This document shows positions 16,902 to 23,799 of a stretch of 64,000 nt of DNA, piece by piece. The stretch covers positions 62,001 through 126,000 of the forward strand of contig NZ_QNUJ01000008.1 in assembly GCF_003574625.1 (NCBI RefSeq), written 5' to 3'. A program made the position numbers and the translations under genes. The notes beneath the pieces are model-generated. The model was not told the origin of the DNA, did no database searches, and saw only the letters and a program-made list of their open reading frames with translations. Position 1 is the stretch's first letter, and every line of letters starts with the position of its first letter. Source of the stretch: Shinella zoogloeoides (GTDB taxonomy: Bacteria; Pseudomonadota; Alphaproteobacteria; Rhizobiales; Rhizobiaceae).

Positions 16902-18026
16902 ATGAAGTACGCATACGGAATTGGATTGCTGCTTGCCACTGTCGTCGGTTTTTCCAACCCGAGTCTGGCGGAAATCAAACTCGGCCTCGCGGGACCGCTG
17001 ACAGGGCCGAATGCCTCGCTCGGCGCGCAGCTCAAACGCGGTGCCGAGCAGGCAGTCGCCGATATCAACGCCGAAGGCGGCATCCTCGGTGAGAAAATCG
17101 AAATCGTCGTCGGCGATGACGTTTCCGACCCACGACAAGGCGTTTCCGTTGCCAACCGATTTGTCGCCGAGGGCGTCAATTGGGTCGTTGGCCATATCAA
17201 CTCCGGTGTTTCGATCCCGGCATCGGAAGTTTATCATGAAAACAATATTCTTCAGATCACGCCCGGATCTACGTCACCGACCTATACGGACCGCGGCATG
17301 TGGAACACCTTCCGAACCTGCGGACGCGATGATCAACAAGGCTCGGTGGCAGGCGACTTCATCGCAAAACATCTTGCCGGCAAAACGGTAGCCATCGTCC
17401 ACGACAAGACGGCGTACGGGCAAGGGGTGGCGCAGGAGACACAGAAGGCACTGAACGGCGCAGGTGTGAAGGAAACCTTCTTCGAGGGTATCAGTCCCGG
17501 AGAGAAAGATTATACCGCCTTGGTGTCGAAGCTGAAGGAAGCGAAAGCCGATGTCGTATATTTCGGCGGCATGTATCCGGAAGCGGGGCTCATCATCCGC
17601 CAGATGAGAGACCAGAGCCTGGATACGGTCCTGGTTTCCGGCGACGGCATAGTGTCCAATGAATTCGCGAGCATCGCAGGGCCGGGATCGGCGGGAACGC
17701 TGATGACCTTTACCGCCGATCCCCGGAAGATCCCGGAAAACAAGCCGATCGTCGACAAATTCCTCGCCGCCGGTTTCAACCCCGAATCCTATACGCTTTA
17801 CGCTTATGCGGCGGTGCAGATCATGAAGCAGGCCGCAGAAGCCGCTGGCTCCACCGACAGCCAGAAGATGGCAGAGGTCATGCACTCCGGCAAAGAGTTT
17901 GACACGGTGGCGGGCAAGATCAGCTACGACGAGAAAGGCGACATGAAGGACCCGCGTTACGTCGTCTATGAGTGGAAGCCCGATGCGACGGGCAAAATCG
18001 ACTACGCTAACAACGAAGTCGAATGA
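16902..18026 (+). CDS. Branched-chain amino acid-type ABC transporter substrate-binding protein
   Basis: Periplasmic binding protein of the LivJ/Peripla_BP_6 family, 374 residues, with a signal peptide (residues 1-23, cleavage around NPSLAE). The mature start IKLGLAGPLTGPNASLGAQ and the segment GEKIEIVVGDDVSDPRQGVSVANRF are typical. The partner permeases (LivH, LivM) and ATPases (LivG, LivF) are absent. Immediately downstream begins a truncated phage gene, so the transporter cassette was probably cut at this junction. It may still deliver ligand to another Liv system. Confidence 0.9.
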   Translation: MKYAYGIGLLLATVVGFSNPSLAEIKLGLAGPLTGPNASLGAQLKRGAEQAVADINAEGGILGEKIEIVVGDDVSDPRQGVSVANRFVAEGVNWVVGHINSGVSIPASEVYHENNILQITPGSTSPTYTDRGMWNTFRTCGRDDQQGSVAGDFIAKHLAGKTVAIVHDKTAYGQGVAQETQKALNGAGVKETFFEGISPGEKDYTALVSKLKEAKADVVYFGGMYPEAGLIIRQMRDQSLDTVLVSGDGIVSNEFASIAGPGSAGTLMTFTADPRKIPENKPIVDKFLAAGFNPESYTLYAYAAVQIMKQAAEAAGSTDSQKMAEVMHSGKEFDTVAGKISYDEKGDMKDPRYVVYEWKPDATGKIDYANNEVE

Positions 18027-18054
18027 AGGCGGGCTCCTCGAACCTGCAACGTGA

Positions 18055-19227
18055 CGGTCGAGGGTTTACGTAACGGGCGACGTGGTTGGCCCGGCTGGGG
18101 CGACCGACGGGCATATTGCCGTGTTCGATGGAGCAACCGGCAAGGTGTTGAAAGATGGAGGCGCGCCGTTCAGTGGGGCCTACGCTGACCTTTCCGGCAA
18201 GCCCTCGCTTGGCGGCGCAGCGGCCCTCAACGTCGGGACCACGGCGGGAACGGTCGCTGCTGGTGACGACGCCCGCTTTTCGGCAGGCGGCAGCAGCAAG
18301 AACGAAGCTATCTTCGCGCTGGAGATAGCTGACCTTAAGGGTTCACGTCTCGGGATGGTTGGCGGCGTCGCGGATGCTTTCGATGACGAAAGTGGCGTGA
18401 ATGTTGGTGGCTCGACAAACCAGTCCTACGATGCTGCGAATGATTGGTATGTGCCCGTAGCAGTGGAATCCAGCCAGATCTCTCCGCCCCTGACGTCCAA
18501 CACTGGCGTCGGGGTAACGGTTTCCGCCTCGACGGTCTATGGGGCTGGGCAGGAGGCCTGGAGGGCGGCGGATGACGACAGCACCGACACGCATTGGCAC
18601 TCGGGGAACGTCGCCCTTCCTGCGACTTGGTATTCGACTTTTTCGACGGCGCGTCGGCTGACGTCGTACCGCTTACGTTGGCGCGCAGCGACGTCAGCGC
18701 GGCCAACCGCATGGGAGATCTCCGGGTCCAATGATAACAGCAGTTGGACCGTCGTTGATACGAGAACCGGGCAGTCTCCCAATCCAAACGCCGGAGGGAC
18801 ATTGTATAAGATCGCTACCCCCGGATCTTATCTTTACTACCGTATAGTCTTTACCGCCTCCGACAACACTTTTGCGTCAATGCGAAACATCCAGTTGAAT
18901 GTCGATTCAGCGCTCAACATGAGCTTGGTTTCCACTGCCTATCCGACGCCAATGGTGCCGCCAGTCGCGCGAATCGTTTTGCAGATCGTGCCAACTGACG
19001 CCATCGCCATCAATACCGACGTCACCGCAGAAGTGTCACGCGATGACGGCGCTACTTGGACAACCGCCGCGCTCGCCTTGGCCAGCAGCCTCAGCGGCAT
19101 CGCTCTTTACGAGGACAACGATGTGAATCTCTCCTCCCAACCTTCCGGCACGTCAATGAAATGGCGCGTAAAAACCCTGAACAACAAGAACGTTGCCGTT
19201 TCTGGCGTCGTTATGCAGTGGAGTTAA
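18055..19227 (+). pseudogene. 5'-truncated phage tail-fibre/stalk gene with F5/8-type C domain
   Basis: The open frame runs from the TGA at 18052 to 19227. Its N-terminal reading GDVVGPAGATDGHIAVFDG followed by GKVLKDGGAPFSG is the repeated collar motif of phage tail fibre and structural proteins, and in intact genes it lies well inside the protein. Here nothing precedes it, and no ATG with a ribosome site exists near it (first possible start GTG at 18082). The middle (about bases 18500-18900) resembles a discoidin/F5-8 type C carbohydrate-binding domain (TWYSTFSTARRLTSYRLRWR). It may be a decayed prophage remnant, although the remaining frame is uninterrupted. Confidence 0.65.
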
Positions 19228-19228
19228 A

Positions 19229-19435
19229 ATGGCACCTCGAATTTTTGGAAATGTCGTGCGCGCTGAATGCGCTGTGATCCGCGTCACCGCCGAAGAGGCG
19301 ATGGCGCACATGCAAGAGAAAATGAAAAAGGCGCAAGGCGCAGAAGCGGAGGCATTCAACAAAAAGTTGGAAAATCCACTTTCGCTTTTGCCTTACAAGC
19401 AAACGTGTCGCACAATGACGGCGTGGGAAAGATGA
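19229..19435 (+). CDS. Small hypothetical protein downstream of the fibre fragment
   Basis: A 68-residue protein beginning MAPRIFGNVVRAEC, with a helical charged middle (EEAMAHMQEKMKKAQGAEAEAF). The start lies one base after the fibre gene stop, so the two came in as one phage-like unit. Its stop codon is inside a strong hairpin at 19430-19457. No family is recognised. Confidence 0.5.
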   Translation: MAPRIFGNVVRAECAVIRVTAEEAMAHMQEKMKKAQGAEAEAFNKKLENPLSLLPYKQTCRTMTAWER

Positions 19436-19457
19436 GAGCGTTCCAGCGCTCTCATCT
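19430..19457 (+). terminator. Perfect 11-bp hairpin at the end of the phage-like unit
   Basis: AGATGAGAGCG (19430-19440) pairs with CGCTCTCATCT (19447-19457) around a 6-nt loop. No T-run follows, so it may protect an mRNA end or act as a Rho-dependent or two-way terminator. Confidence 0.5.
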
Positions 19458-19739
19458 CCCGCGGGCATAGCGCCAGTAGTCGGGGGAGCGGGAAATGCTG
19501 CGGTGTCAACGCACCCGCTTCCTCCGAACTACCCAAGCATTATGGCGCATGCTGTGGTGTGTCGCCTCCCCGCGAAACGAGTAATCCACAGACCAATTGC
19601 AGAATTTCGTTCTTGTATTGTTCCGTGCAGACGCGGAAGGCCTTGCGGCTGACGTGGTCTCGGGCGTGAGTACTTTACAAACCCCATTGCAAACCGACGG
19701 TTCCCATCCCTATCTGATCTAAGGGCAGAGGGGCGCATC
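19458..19739. other. Intergenic stretch without a supported gene
   Basis: Between the hairpin and the GTG-initiated membrane protein gene. No RNA gene, conserved motif or credible coding frame was seen. It presumably holds the promoter for the gene at 19740. Confidence 0.4.
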
Positions 19740-20345
19740 GTGAGTTATCGGATTATCGCAGTTATTTTGCTTTTCGTATTGGTCGGCGCTTTGGGTGCCG
19801 CGACTTGGTTCCACGGAACTGGCTCGCTTTGTGAACCCGGAGAAGCATGTGTGCGAGAGTGGATTTCTGCGACAAGCGGGTGGGCGGCTGTGCTAGTGGC
19901 GCTGCCCACAATTCTCTATCTTTCACGGCAGGTGCGCGATGCGGACCGTCACCAGAAAACGAGCTTTGCAATCCAGATGCGAAGACATGCGATACTAGCA
20001 AATCGCACTCGAGACATTGCCTACACAGCAATTATGATGCTCGACTTGTACCTCAAGCGTGTTCCGGAGGGGCAGGCTCCAGACATCAGAGAGGTGGATA
20101 AAGAGACAGTCGTGGGGATTATTCATCACCTTAGAGATACGACTATATCGACTTTTGAGGGCGAAATCGCCAACCCTATGGGGCTGCCGGCCTATGGGAC
20201 TTCGCTCATCGTCGAGAAAGGTTACGATGGTGACGACCGCGCCGCGTTCGCCGCTCCAGATATGGCAAGATCCTTTTTCGAGAGCATTGCGAAGCAAGCT
20301 GAAAGCTATCTATCGGAGGTGAAAACCATCACTGGGACCGGGTAG
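19740..20345 (+). CDS. Membrane-anchored protein of unknown function
   Basis: A 201-residue protein with two N-terminal membrane helices (about residues 4-25 and 46-62, separated by a short periplasmic loop with two cysteines, CEPGEAC) and a soluble charged C-terminal domain (RQVRDADRHQKTSFAIQMRR onward). The topology suggests a sensor or effector with a cytoplasmic helical domain. GTG start preceded by AGAGGGGCG. No recognised family. It is convergent with the regulator-linked gene at 20425. Confidence 0.6.
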   Translation: MSYRIIAVILLFVLVGALGAATWFHGTGSLCEPGEACVREWISATSGWAAVLVALPTILYLSRQVRDADRHQKTSFAIQMRRHAILANRTRDIAYTAIMMLDLYLKRVPEGQAPDIREVDKETVVGIIHHLRDTTISTFEGEIANPMGLPAYGTSLIVEKGYDGDDRAAFAAPDMARSFFESIAKQAESYLSEVKTITGTG

Positions 20346-20424
20346 TTACAGGGCGCCTTTCCGACCAAAGCGACTGCGATCTCACGGTCGGTGGCGATGA
20401 GAGGGAGTTTTGAGAGGGGGTCGG

Positions 20425-21066
20425 TCACTCATACTTCCAGTTCGTCCATGTATCCCACCGCTTTAACTCTGCGCGCCCTTCCTTCGTTAGATACCATTGT
20501 TGCTCCCCACGAGGGTCGTTTTCGCCAGCTCGTACAACGCCGATCTCAGAAAGTTTCCGCATAGTCTTTTCGCCAGCCTGCGGGATGCGGTCAATGGTAT
20601 TGCGTTTTCGGTTCTTGGACATAAAGCGCAGGACGCCCATTTCTCGGCCGTCGAGACCATATTGCGGCCGGTATTTGGCTCGCTCCGCGGTATTCCTTCG
20701 TGACCACTCTATCGTGCCTTTTGTCGCAGCGGCCTTCTCATATTCCTCGCGCCTTTCCTGTTCATCGACTTCGCGCCAGAACTTCGTTTCGTCTATCCAT
20801 TCTTCTGCGACTTTGGTTAGGAACGGCGACGCATCAGTGGCACGTATCACCACGGCCCACCCTTCGTCTCCGTCGGCACTGTCGACGAATATCCGACGCT
20901 GAACACTGTAAAACTGAAAGGTCTCGCTGAGGATCTCGCGGCGGGCGATCGTGTCTCCCACGTTGGGGCATGCCCCACCGAAGCGACTGATTGGCCCGCC
21001 GCCCAGGGCCTCCAGTTTCCCATCGGGCAACAGCTCATAGAGCCTTATGGTGTAGTCGAGGCTCAA
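20425..21066 (-). CDS. Hypothetical protein coupled to an XRE regulator (213 residues)
   Basis: Soluble protein with three regions: an N-terminal beta-rich part (MSLDYTIRLYELLPDG), a highly charged central helix (VDEQERREEYEKAAATKG) and a C-terminal winged-helix-like segment (KTMRKLSEIGVVRAGENDPR then WYLTKEGRAELKRW). Its ATG overlaps the stop of the upstream XRE gene (ATGA at 21063-21066), indicating translational coupling. The pair could be a regulator with co-regulator, or a toxin-antitoxin-like couple with the HTH gene first; the sequence does not decide. Confidence 0.6.
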   Translation of the reverse strand: MSLDYTIRLYELLPDGKLEALGGGPISRFGGACPNVGDTIARREILSETFQFYSVQRRIFVDSADGDEGWAVVIRATDASPFLTKVAEEWIDETKFWREVDEQERREEYEKAAATKGTIEWSRRNTAERAKYRPQYGLDGREMGVLRFMSKNRKRNTIDRIPQAGEKTMRKLSEIGVVRAGENDPRGEQQWYLTKEGRAELKRWDTWTNWKYE

Positions 21067-21296
21067 TCCTGCCGATCCCGCAGGCGAACGCCGGGGCCGT
21101 TGCCGTTTTGGTCTATGAATATGACGCCCGCAGCCACAAGGGCTTGGCGGATGGCGGTGATGGCCTCGTTCGACACGATTCGTCGATTCTTCTCAAAATC
21201 GACCACGGTGGATAAGCCCAATTGTGCCGCCTCGGCCAGCGTCGGTTGCGTCCAATCTAAAAGAGCTCTCGCAGCTCGGCTCTGTGCAGGTGTCAT
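21063..21296 (-). CDS. XRE-family helix-turn-helix regulator (77 residues)
   Basis: Small single-domain repressor. The N-terminal SRAARALLDWTQPTLAEAAQLGLSTVVDFE carries the HTH_3 pattern common in Rhizobiales regulators that start MTPAQSRAARALLDW. Its start codon is four bases from a 17-bp operator dyad and another identical-core dyad lies 38 bp further, so autoregulation and control of the divergent gene at 21383 are likely. It is coupled to the downstream 213-residue gene by overlap. Confidence 0.85.
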   Translation of the reverse strand: MTPAQSRAARALLDWTQPTLAEAAQLGLSTVVDFEKNRRIVSNEAITAIRQALVAAGVIFIDQNGNGPGVRLRDRQD

Positions 21297-21299
21297 CTA

Positions 21300-21316
21300 T
21301 CAACATTTTCTGTTGA
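21300..21316. promoter_or_regulatory. Operator dyad 1 (TCAACA-N5-TGTTGA)
   Basis: 17-bp inverted repeat directly upstream of the XRE start at 21296. It shares its half-site with operator 2; flanks (TA before, CG after) are also shared. It is placed to block the XRE promoter or ribosome access. Confidence 0.75.
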
Positions 21317-21337
21317 CGCCCTAATGCGTCTGAGCTA

Positions 21338-21354
21338 TCAACATATTATGTTGA
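21338..21354. promoter_or_regulatory. Operator dyad 2 (TCAACAT-N3-ATGTTGA)
   Basis: 17-bp perfect inverted repeat in the same divergent intergenic region, 38 bp centre-to-centre from operator 1 and 29 bp before the start of the gene at 21383. Two copies of one motif between divergent genes are the hallmark of a phage-type switch or autoregulated pair. Confidence 0.78.
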
Positions 21355-21382
21355 CGACTCAAACGCAACGAGGTGGTCCGAA

Positions 21383-21721
21383 ATGACGAAGAACACGGTT
21401 AATGAATCCTTTCCGTTTGCAGCAATGGCGGCGCTCCATGCCGCGCTTAATGCGGTGGCTCGCGAGTATGAGCCCATGCCGGATGAGGCAATGGACTATA
21501 TCAATGAGGCAATCGACATCGTTTCCCATGCCATCATAGCGGCTCCGGCAACTACTGAGGCTGAAGTCGCGCACAAGTTCAGGCATGCGGCGACTCTCAT
21601 TGGTGATGAGGGAGGCATGTTTGTGCACGAACCCGCCGCGGTGCGCGCCGCTATGACTGCTCTGCGCGAACTCCGCTTCCGTGAGCATATTGAGAACTAC
21701 GGCTGGCCTGTAAGCGGTTAA
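21383..21721 (+). CDS. Hypothetical protein (112 residues) under the twin operators
   Basis: Soluble, helix-rich protein (MAALHAALNAVAREYEPMPD; AMDYINEAIDIVSHAIIAAP) without membrane segment or recognised motif. An AACGAGGTGG ribosome region precedes the ATG. It is divergent from the XRE gene and shares its operator region, so it is likely repressed by it. Confidence 0.6.
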   Translation: MTKNTVNESFPFAAMAALHAALNAVAREYEPMPDEAMDYINEAIDIVSHAIIAAPATTEAEVAHKFRHAATLIGDEGGMFVHEPAAVRAAMTALRELRFREHIENYGWPVSG

Positions 21722-21736
21722 TAGCCTGTCTCCCCA

Positions 21737-21795
21737 GGCCCGTTAGCTCAACCGGACAGAGCAGCAGCCTTGTTCGAGTCCGGGGCGGGCCACCA
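21737..21795 (+). pseudogene. tRNA remnant lacking the anticodon-loop 3' half and T-stem 5' strand
   Basis: Reads as a tRNA at both ends. The acceptor stem is GGCCCGT (21737-21743) pairing with GCGGGCC (21785-21791), followed by ACCA. A canonical D-arm (TAGCTC...GAGC) follows, then GCAGCCTT, the start of an anticodon arm. It then jumps to GTTCGAGTCC of the T-loop. It is 59 nt long rather than 76-77, so about 17 nt covering the anticodon loop 3' part, variable loop and T-stem 5' strand are missing. It cannot decode. The original specificity is unknown; an Arg or Lys tRNA is possible from the partial loop. Confidence 0.75.
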
Positions 21796-22025
21796 TATTC
21801 GCCGTGACCGTTCCTCCTTTCCGGTCATGACGGCGCGCTCCCGGTTCTCCTCTGCCGGTCGAGCGCGGCCTTTTATTCCCTCGGCGCAAGCTGAGGGCGG
21901 AGCGGCGGAAGCCTGTCGGTATGCGAACGCTGTAAGATGCAGATGCGCCCGCTCCACATGAATCCCCGCACCTGCGCGCGATGGGGAGCGCCAGGGTGCG
22001 GTCCCGCCTGATAACAAGGGCGGGG

Positions 22026-22065
22026 GCTGCCGTGTCCTTTCCCTTCTTGTCGGGGACACGGCAGC
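22026..22065. other. Long hairpin with 12-bp perfect stem
   Basis: GCTGCCGTGTCC (22026-22037) pairs perfectly with GGACACGGCAGC (22054-22065) around a 16-nt pyrimidine-rich loop. It sits in the 467-bp gene-free stretch between the deleted tRNA and the tRNA-Phe junction (21796-22261), which has no supported coding gene. It could be a terminator without T-run, a structured RNA, or a recombination or transfer-related site. Confidence 0.5.
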
Positions 22066-22135
22066 TACACAGGGCTACCACAGCCTAGCGCGGTCTACCC
22101 CGCCCCCACACGTGCGGCGCGCTTGGCGACCCATC

Positions 22136-22219
22136 CGTGTTGCAAATGTGTTGCACGGAATTAATTGCAACACGTTGCAACCATTGAAAACATTGCGTTT
22201 TCTAGCAAACGTGTTGCAA
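22136..22219. repeat. Cluster of CGTGTTGCAA motifs beside the island junction
   Basis: Three exact copies: 22136-22145 (+), 22165-22174 (-) and 22210-22219 (+), plus a near copy TGTGTTGCAC at 22147-22156. All lie within 84 bp and end 42 bp before attR. Such clustered short repeats close to an attachment core resemble integrase arm-type or excisionase sites, though iteron- or regulator-binding sites are alternatives. Confidence 0.6.
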
Positions 22220-22260
22220 GGCCGTTTTGAAGAGGAATTTAGGCTAAGCCTTTGAATTTT

Positions 22261-22306
22261 ATGGTGCCCGGAGGCGGATTTGAACCACCGACACGCGGAT
22301 TTTCAA
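22261..22306. repeat. attR: 46-bp direct repeat within the tRNA-Phe gene
   Basis: Identical to 10224-10269. Covers the tRNA-Phe 3' part including CCA. The intact tRNA continues to 22337, so the incoming element rebuilt the 3' end of the gene. Confidence 0.93.
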
Positions 22307-22337
22307 TCCGCTGCTCTACCAACTGAGCTATCCGGGC
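22262..22337 (-). tRNA. tRNA-Phe (GAA)
   Basis: 76-nt tRNA including encoded CCA. The acceptor stem GCCCGGA pairs with TCCGGGC; the D-arm is GCTC...GAGC. The anticodon arm is GCGGA-TTGAAAA-TCCGC with anticodon GAA, and the T-arm contains GGTTCGAATCC. It is the integration target of the island and lies downstream of yacG on the same strand. Confidence 0.97.
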
Positions 22338-22511
22338 ATCCGGCTTGGATTTCGAGTGAAATCCGTGGGGCGTTTGGTTTCGCCCCGGAAGCGAGCGGGG
22401 TTATAGCATCTTGCGAAAATGTGTCCAGCCCCATGGGCGGTTTTTTGCGGGAAAAATGGCGGGCTTTTCAAGTTGCGGAAAAGATTGCGTTTTTGCCTTT
22501 GCGGCAAGGCG

Positions 22512-22721
22512 TTACCGGTCGTCTTCGTCGGCTTTCGTCTCGTCGTCGGCGACGGGGATGGCATAGGAGCCGGAGAGCCAGCGGTTGAGGTCGACGTCGC
22601 GGCAGCGGTTGGAGCAGAAGGGATAGTTCTCGCGCGAGGAGGGGCGCCGGCAGATCGGGCAGGGGATAGCCTTGCGCAGGGGCGCCACGGTAGCGGAGGG
22701 CTTTTCGGTCTCGTCGGCCAT
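22512..22721 (-). CDS. yacG: DNA gyrase inhibitor YacG
   Basis: A 69-residue zinc protein. The four-cysteine site is CPICRRP followed by FCSNRCRDVDLNRWL, the YacG signature. In E. coli YacG binds gyrase and inhibits it. The ATG at 22721 lies next to the maf stop, so it is the distal gene of the maf-yacG unit. The acidic tail (ADDETKADEDD) is common in rhizobial homologues. Confidence 0.93.
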   Translation of the reverse strand: MADETEKPSATVAPLRKAIPCPICRRPSSRENYPFCSNRCRDVDLNRWLSGSYAIPVADDETKADEDDR

Positions 22722-22722
22722 G

Positions 22723-23343
22723 TCAGGCATCCGCCCAGCCGGCATGCACGTCGAAACCCTCGCCGGAAAGGAGGGCGAGCGTCTCGTAGAGCGGCAGGCC
22801 GACGACATTGGTATAGGAGCCCACCAGCTTGACGACGAAGCTGCCGGCAATGCCCTGGATGGCATAGCCGCCCGCCTTGCCGCGCCATTGGCCGGAGGCG
22901 AGGTAGTGCTCGATGTCGCTGGCCGAGAGGCGCTTGAAGCGCACCTTCGTGTCGATGACCCTCTGGCGCACGGTGCGATCCGGCGTGATGAGGCAGACGC
23001 CGGTGAAGACGCGGTGGCTGCGGCCGGAGAGAAGATGCAGCGCGCTGGAGGCCTCGTCGATCATCTCCGTCTTCGGCAGGATGCGCCGGCCGACGGAAAC
23101 GACCGTGTCGGCCGCAAGGATGTAGCTGCCGGCAAAGGCCGGGTCGCCCTTGACGGCGGCGAGCGCCGCCTCGGCCTTGCCGGTCGACAGGCGCCGCGCC
23201 AGCGAGCGGGGATGCTCGGAGCGCTTCGGCGTCTCGTCGATATCCATCGGCATCAGGCGCGTGGGCGCAATGCCCGCCTGCGCGAGCAGTTCGACGCGGC
23301 GCGGCGAGCCGGAGGCGAGGATGAGCTTTTCGGTCTGCGCCAT
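22723..23343 (-). CDS. maf: Maf family nucleotide pyrophosphatase
   Basis: House-cleaning pyrophosphatase acting on non-canonical or modified nucleotides (Maf/HAM1-like fold), 206 residues. The N-terminal [14 protein letters not shown] is the family signature and [15 protein letters not shown] holds the catalytic aspartate region. The ATG at 23343 ([11 protein letters not shown]) is preferred over an upstream codon at 23394. It precedes yacG and follows infA in the conserved rhizobial run. Confidence 0.93.
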   Translation of the reverse strand: MAQTEKLILASGSPRRVELLAQAGIAPTRLMPMDIDETPKRSEHPRSLARRLSTGKAEAALAAVKGDPAFAGSYILAADTVVSVGRRILPKTEMIDEASSALHLLSGRSHRVFTGVCLITPDRTVRQRVIDTKVRFKRLSASDIEHYLASGQWRGKAGGYAIQGIAGSFVVKLVGSYTNVVGLPLYETLALLSGEGFDVHAGWADA

Positions 23344-23436
23344 GATGTCTCCGGGAAAGCGCCGGGATGCGCCGGTCTTCGCTCTGCGGCGCAATGCCGG
23401 GCGAGGGCGCGGCCTCCGGGGCTTGCGGGAAGCCGC

Positions 23437-23655
23437 TTACTTGAAACGATAGGTGATGCGACCCTTGGTGAGGTCGTAGGGGGTCATCTCGACCAGCACC
23501 TTGTCGCCGGCGAGAACGCGGATGCGGTTCTTGCGCATGCGGCCCGCGGTGTGTGCGATGATCTCGTGCTCGTTTTCGAGCTTGACGCGGAAGGTCGCGT
23601 TCGGGAGCAGTTCCGTCACGACGCCGGGGAATTCGAGGACTTCTTCTTTTGCCAT
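23437..23655 (-). CDS. infA: Translation initiation factor IF-1
   Basis: A 72-residue S1/OB-fold protein that binds the 30S A site during initiation. Sequence stretches such as [20 protein letters not shown] and [22 protein letters not shown] are near-universal for IF-1. Full length. A plausible promoter lies upstream at 23721-23749, so it may be transcribed separately from the phosphatase gene. Confidence 0.97.
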   Translation of the reverse strand: MAKEEVLEFPGVVTELLPNATFRVKLENEHEIIAHTAGRMRKNRIRVLAGDKVLVEMTPYDLTKGRITYRFK

Positions 23656-23720
23656 CTTTGAGCGATATTCCTGTGAGGTGGATTCGGGGAGGCAGGATGC
23701 CCGCCTCGAAAAGTTGCCGG

Positions 23721-23749
23721 AAACTACACAATCCCCGGTGCTTTGTGAA
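23721..23749 (-). promoter_or_regulatory. Candidate housekeeping promoter for infA
   Basis: On the minus strand TTCACA (23744-23749) and TAGTTT (23721-23726) are spaced by 17 bp; the predicted start is near 23714, about 58 bases before the infA ATG. Confidence 0.4.
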
Positions 23750-23799
23750 CACCGAAGCGCCGGCTTTCTGCATTTGCCGTTCTTGCGGCCGTTTCCGCG

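Larger units (their letters stand above)
10224..22306. mobile_element. 12-kb genomic island integrated in the tRNA-Phe gene
   Basis: The segment lies between two identical 46-bp repeats. The right copy is the 3' part of an intact tRNA-Phe gene and the left copy is the displaced 3' fragment, which is the classic product of site-specific integration into a tRNA gene. Between them the base composition is lower in GC, the genes are mostly unknown or phage-like, and the flanking genes are housekeeping. No tyrosine or serine integrase, excisionase or transposase can be recognised. The element is therefore probably fixed, degenerate, or dependent on a helper recombinase. Confidence 0.9.

Noticed and set aside
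18026-18090. Insertion sequence at the cassette/fibre junction
   Set aside because: No transposase, terminal inverted repeats or target duplication could be seen there.
9959-22337. CRISPR array
   Set aside because: No regularly spaced direct repeats with similar-length spacers were found in the island or elsewhere; the CGTGTTGCAA copies are too short and unevenly spaced.
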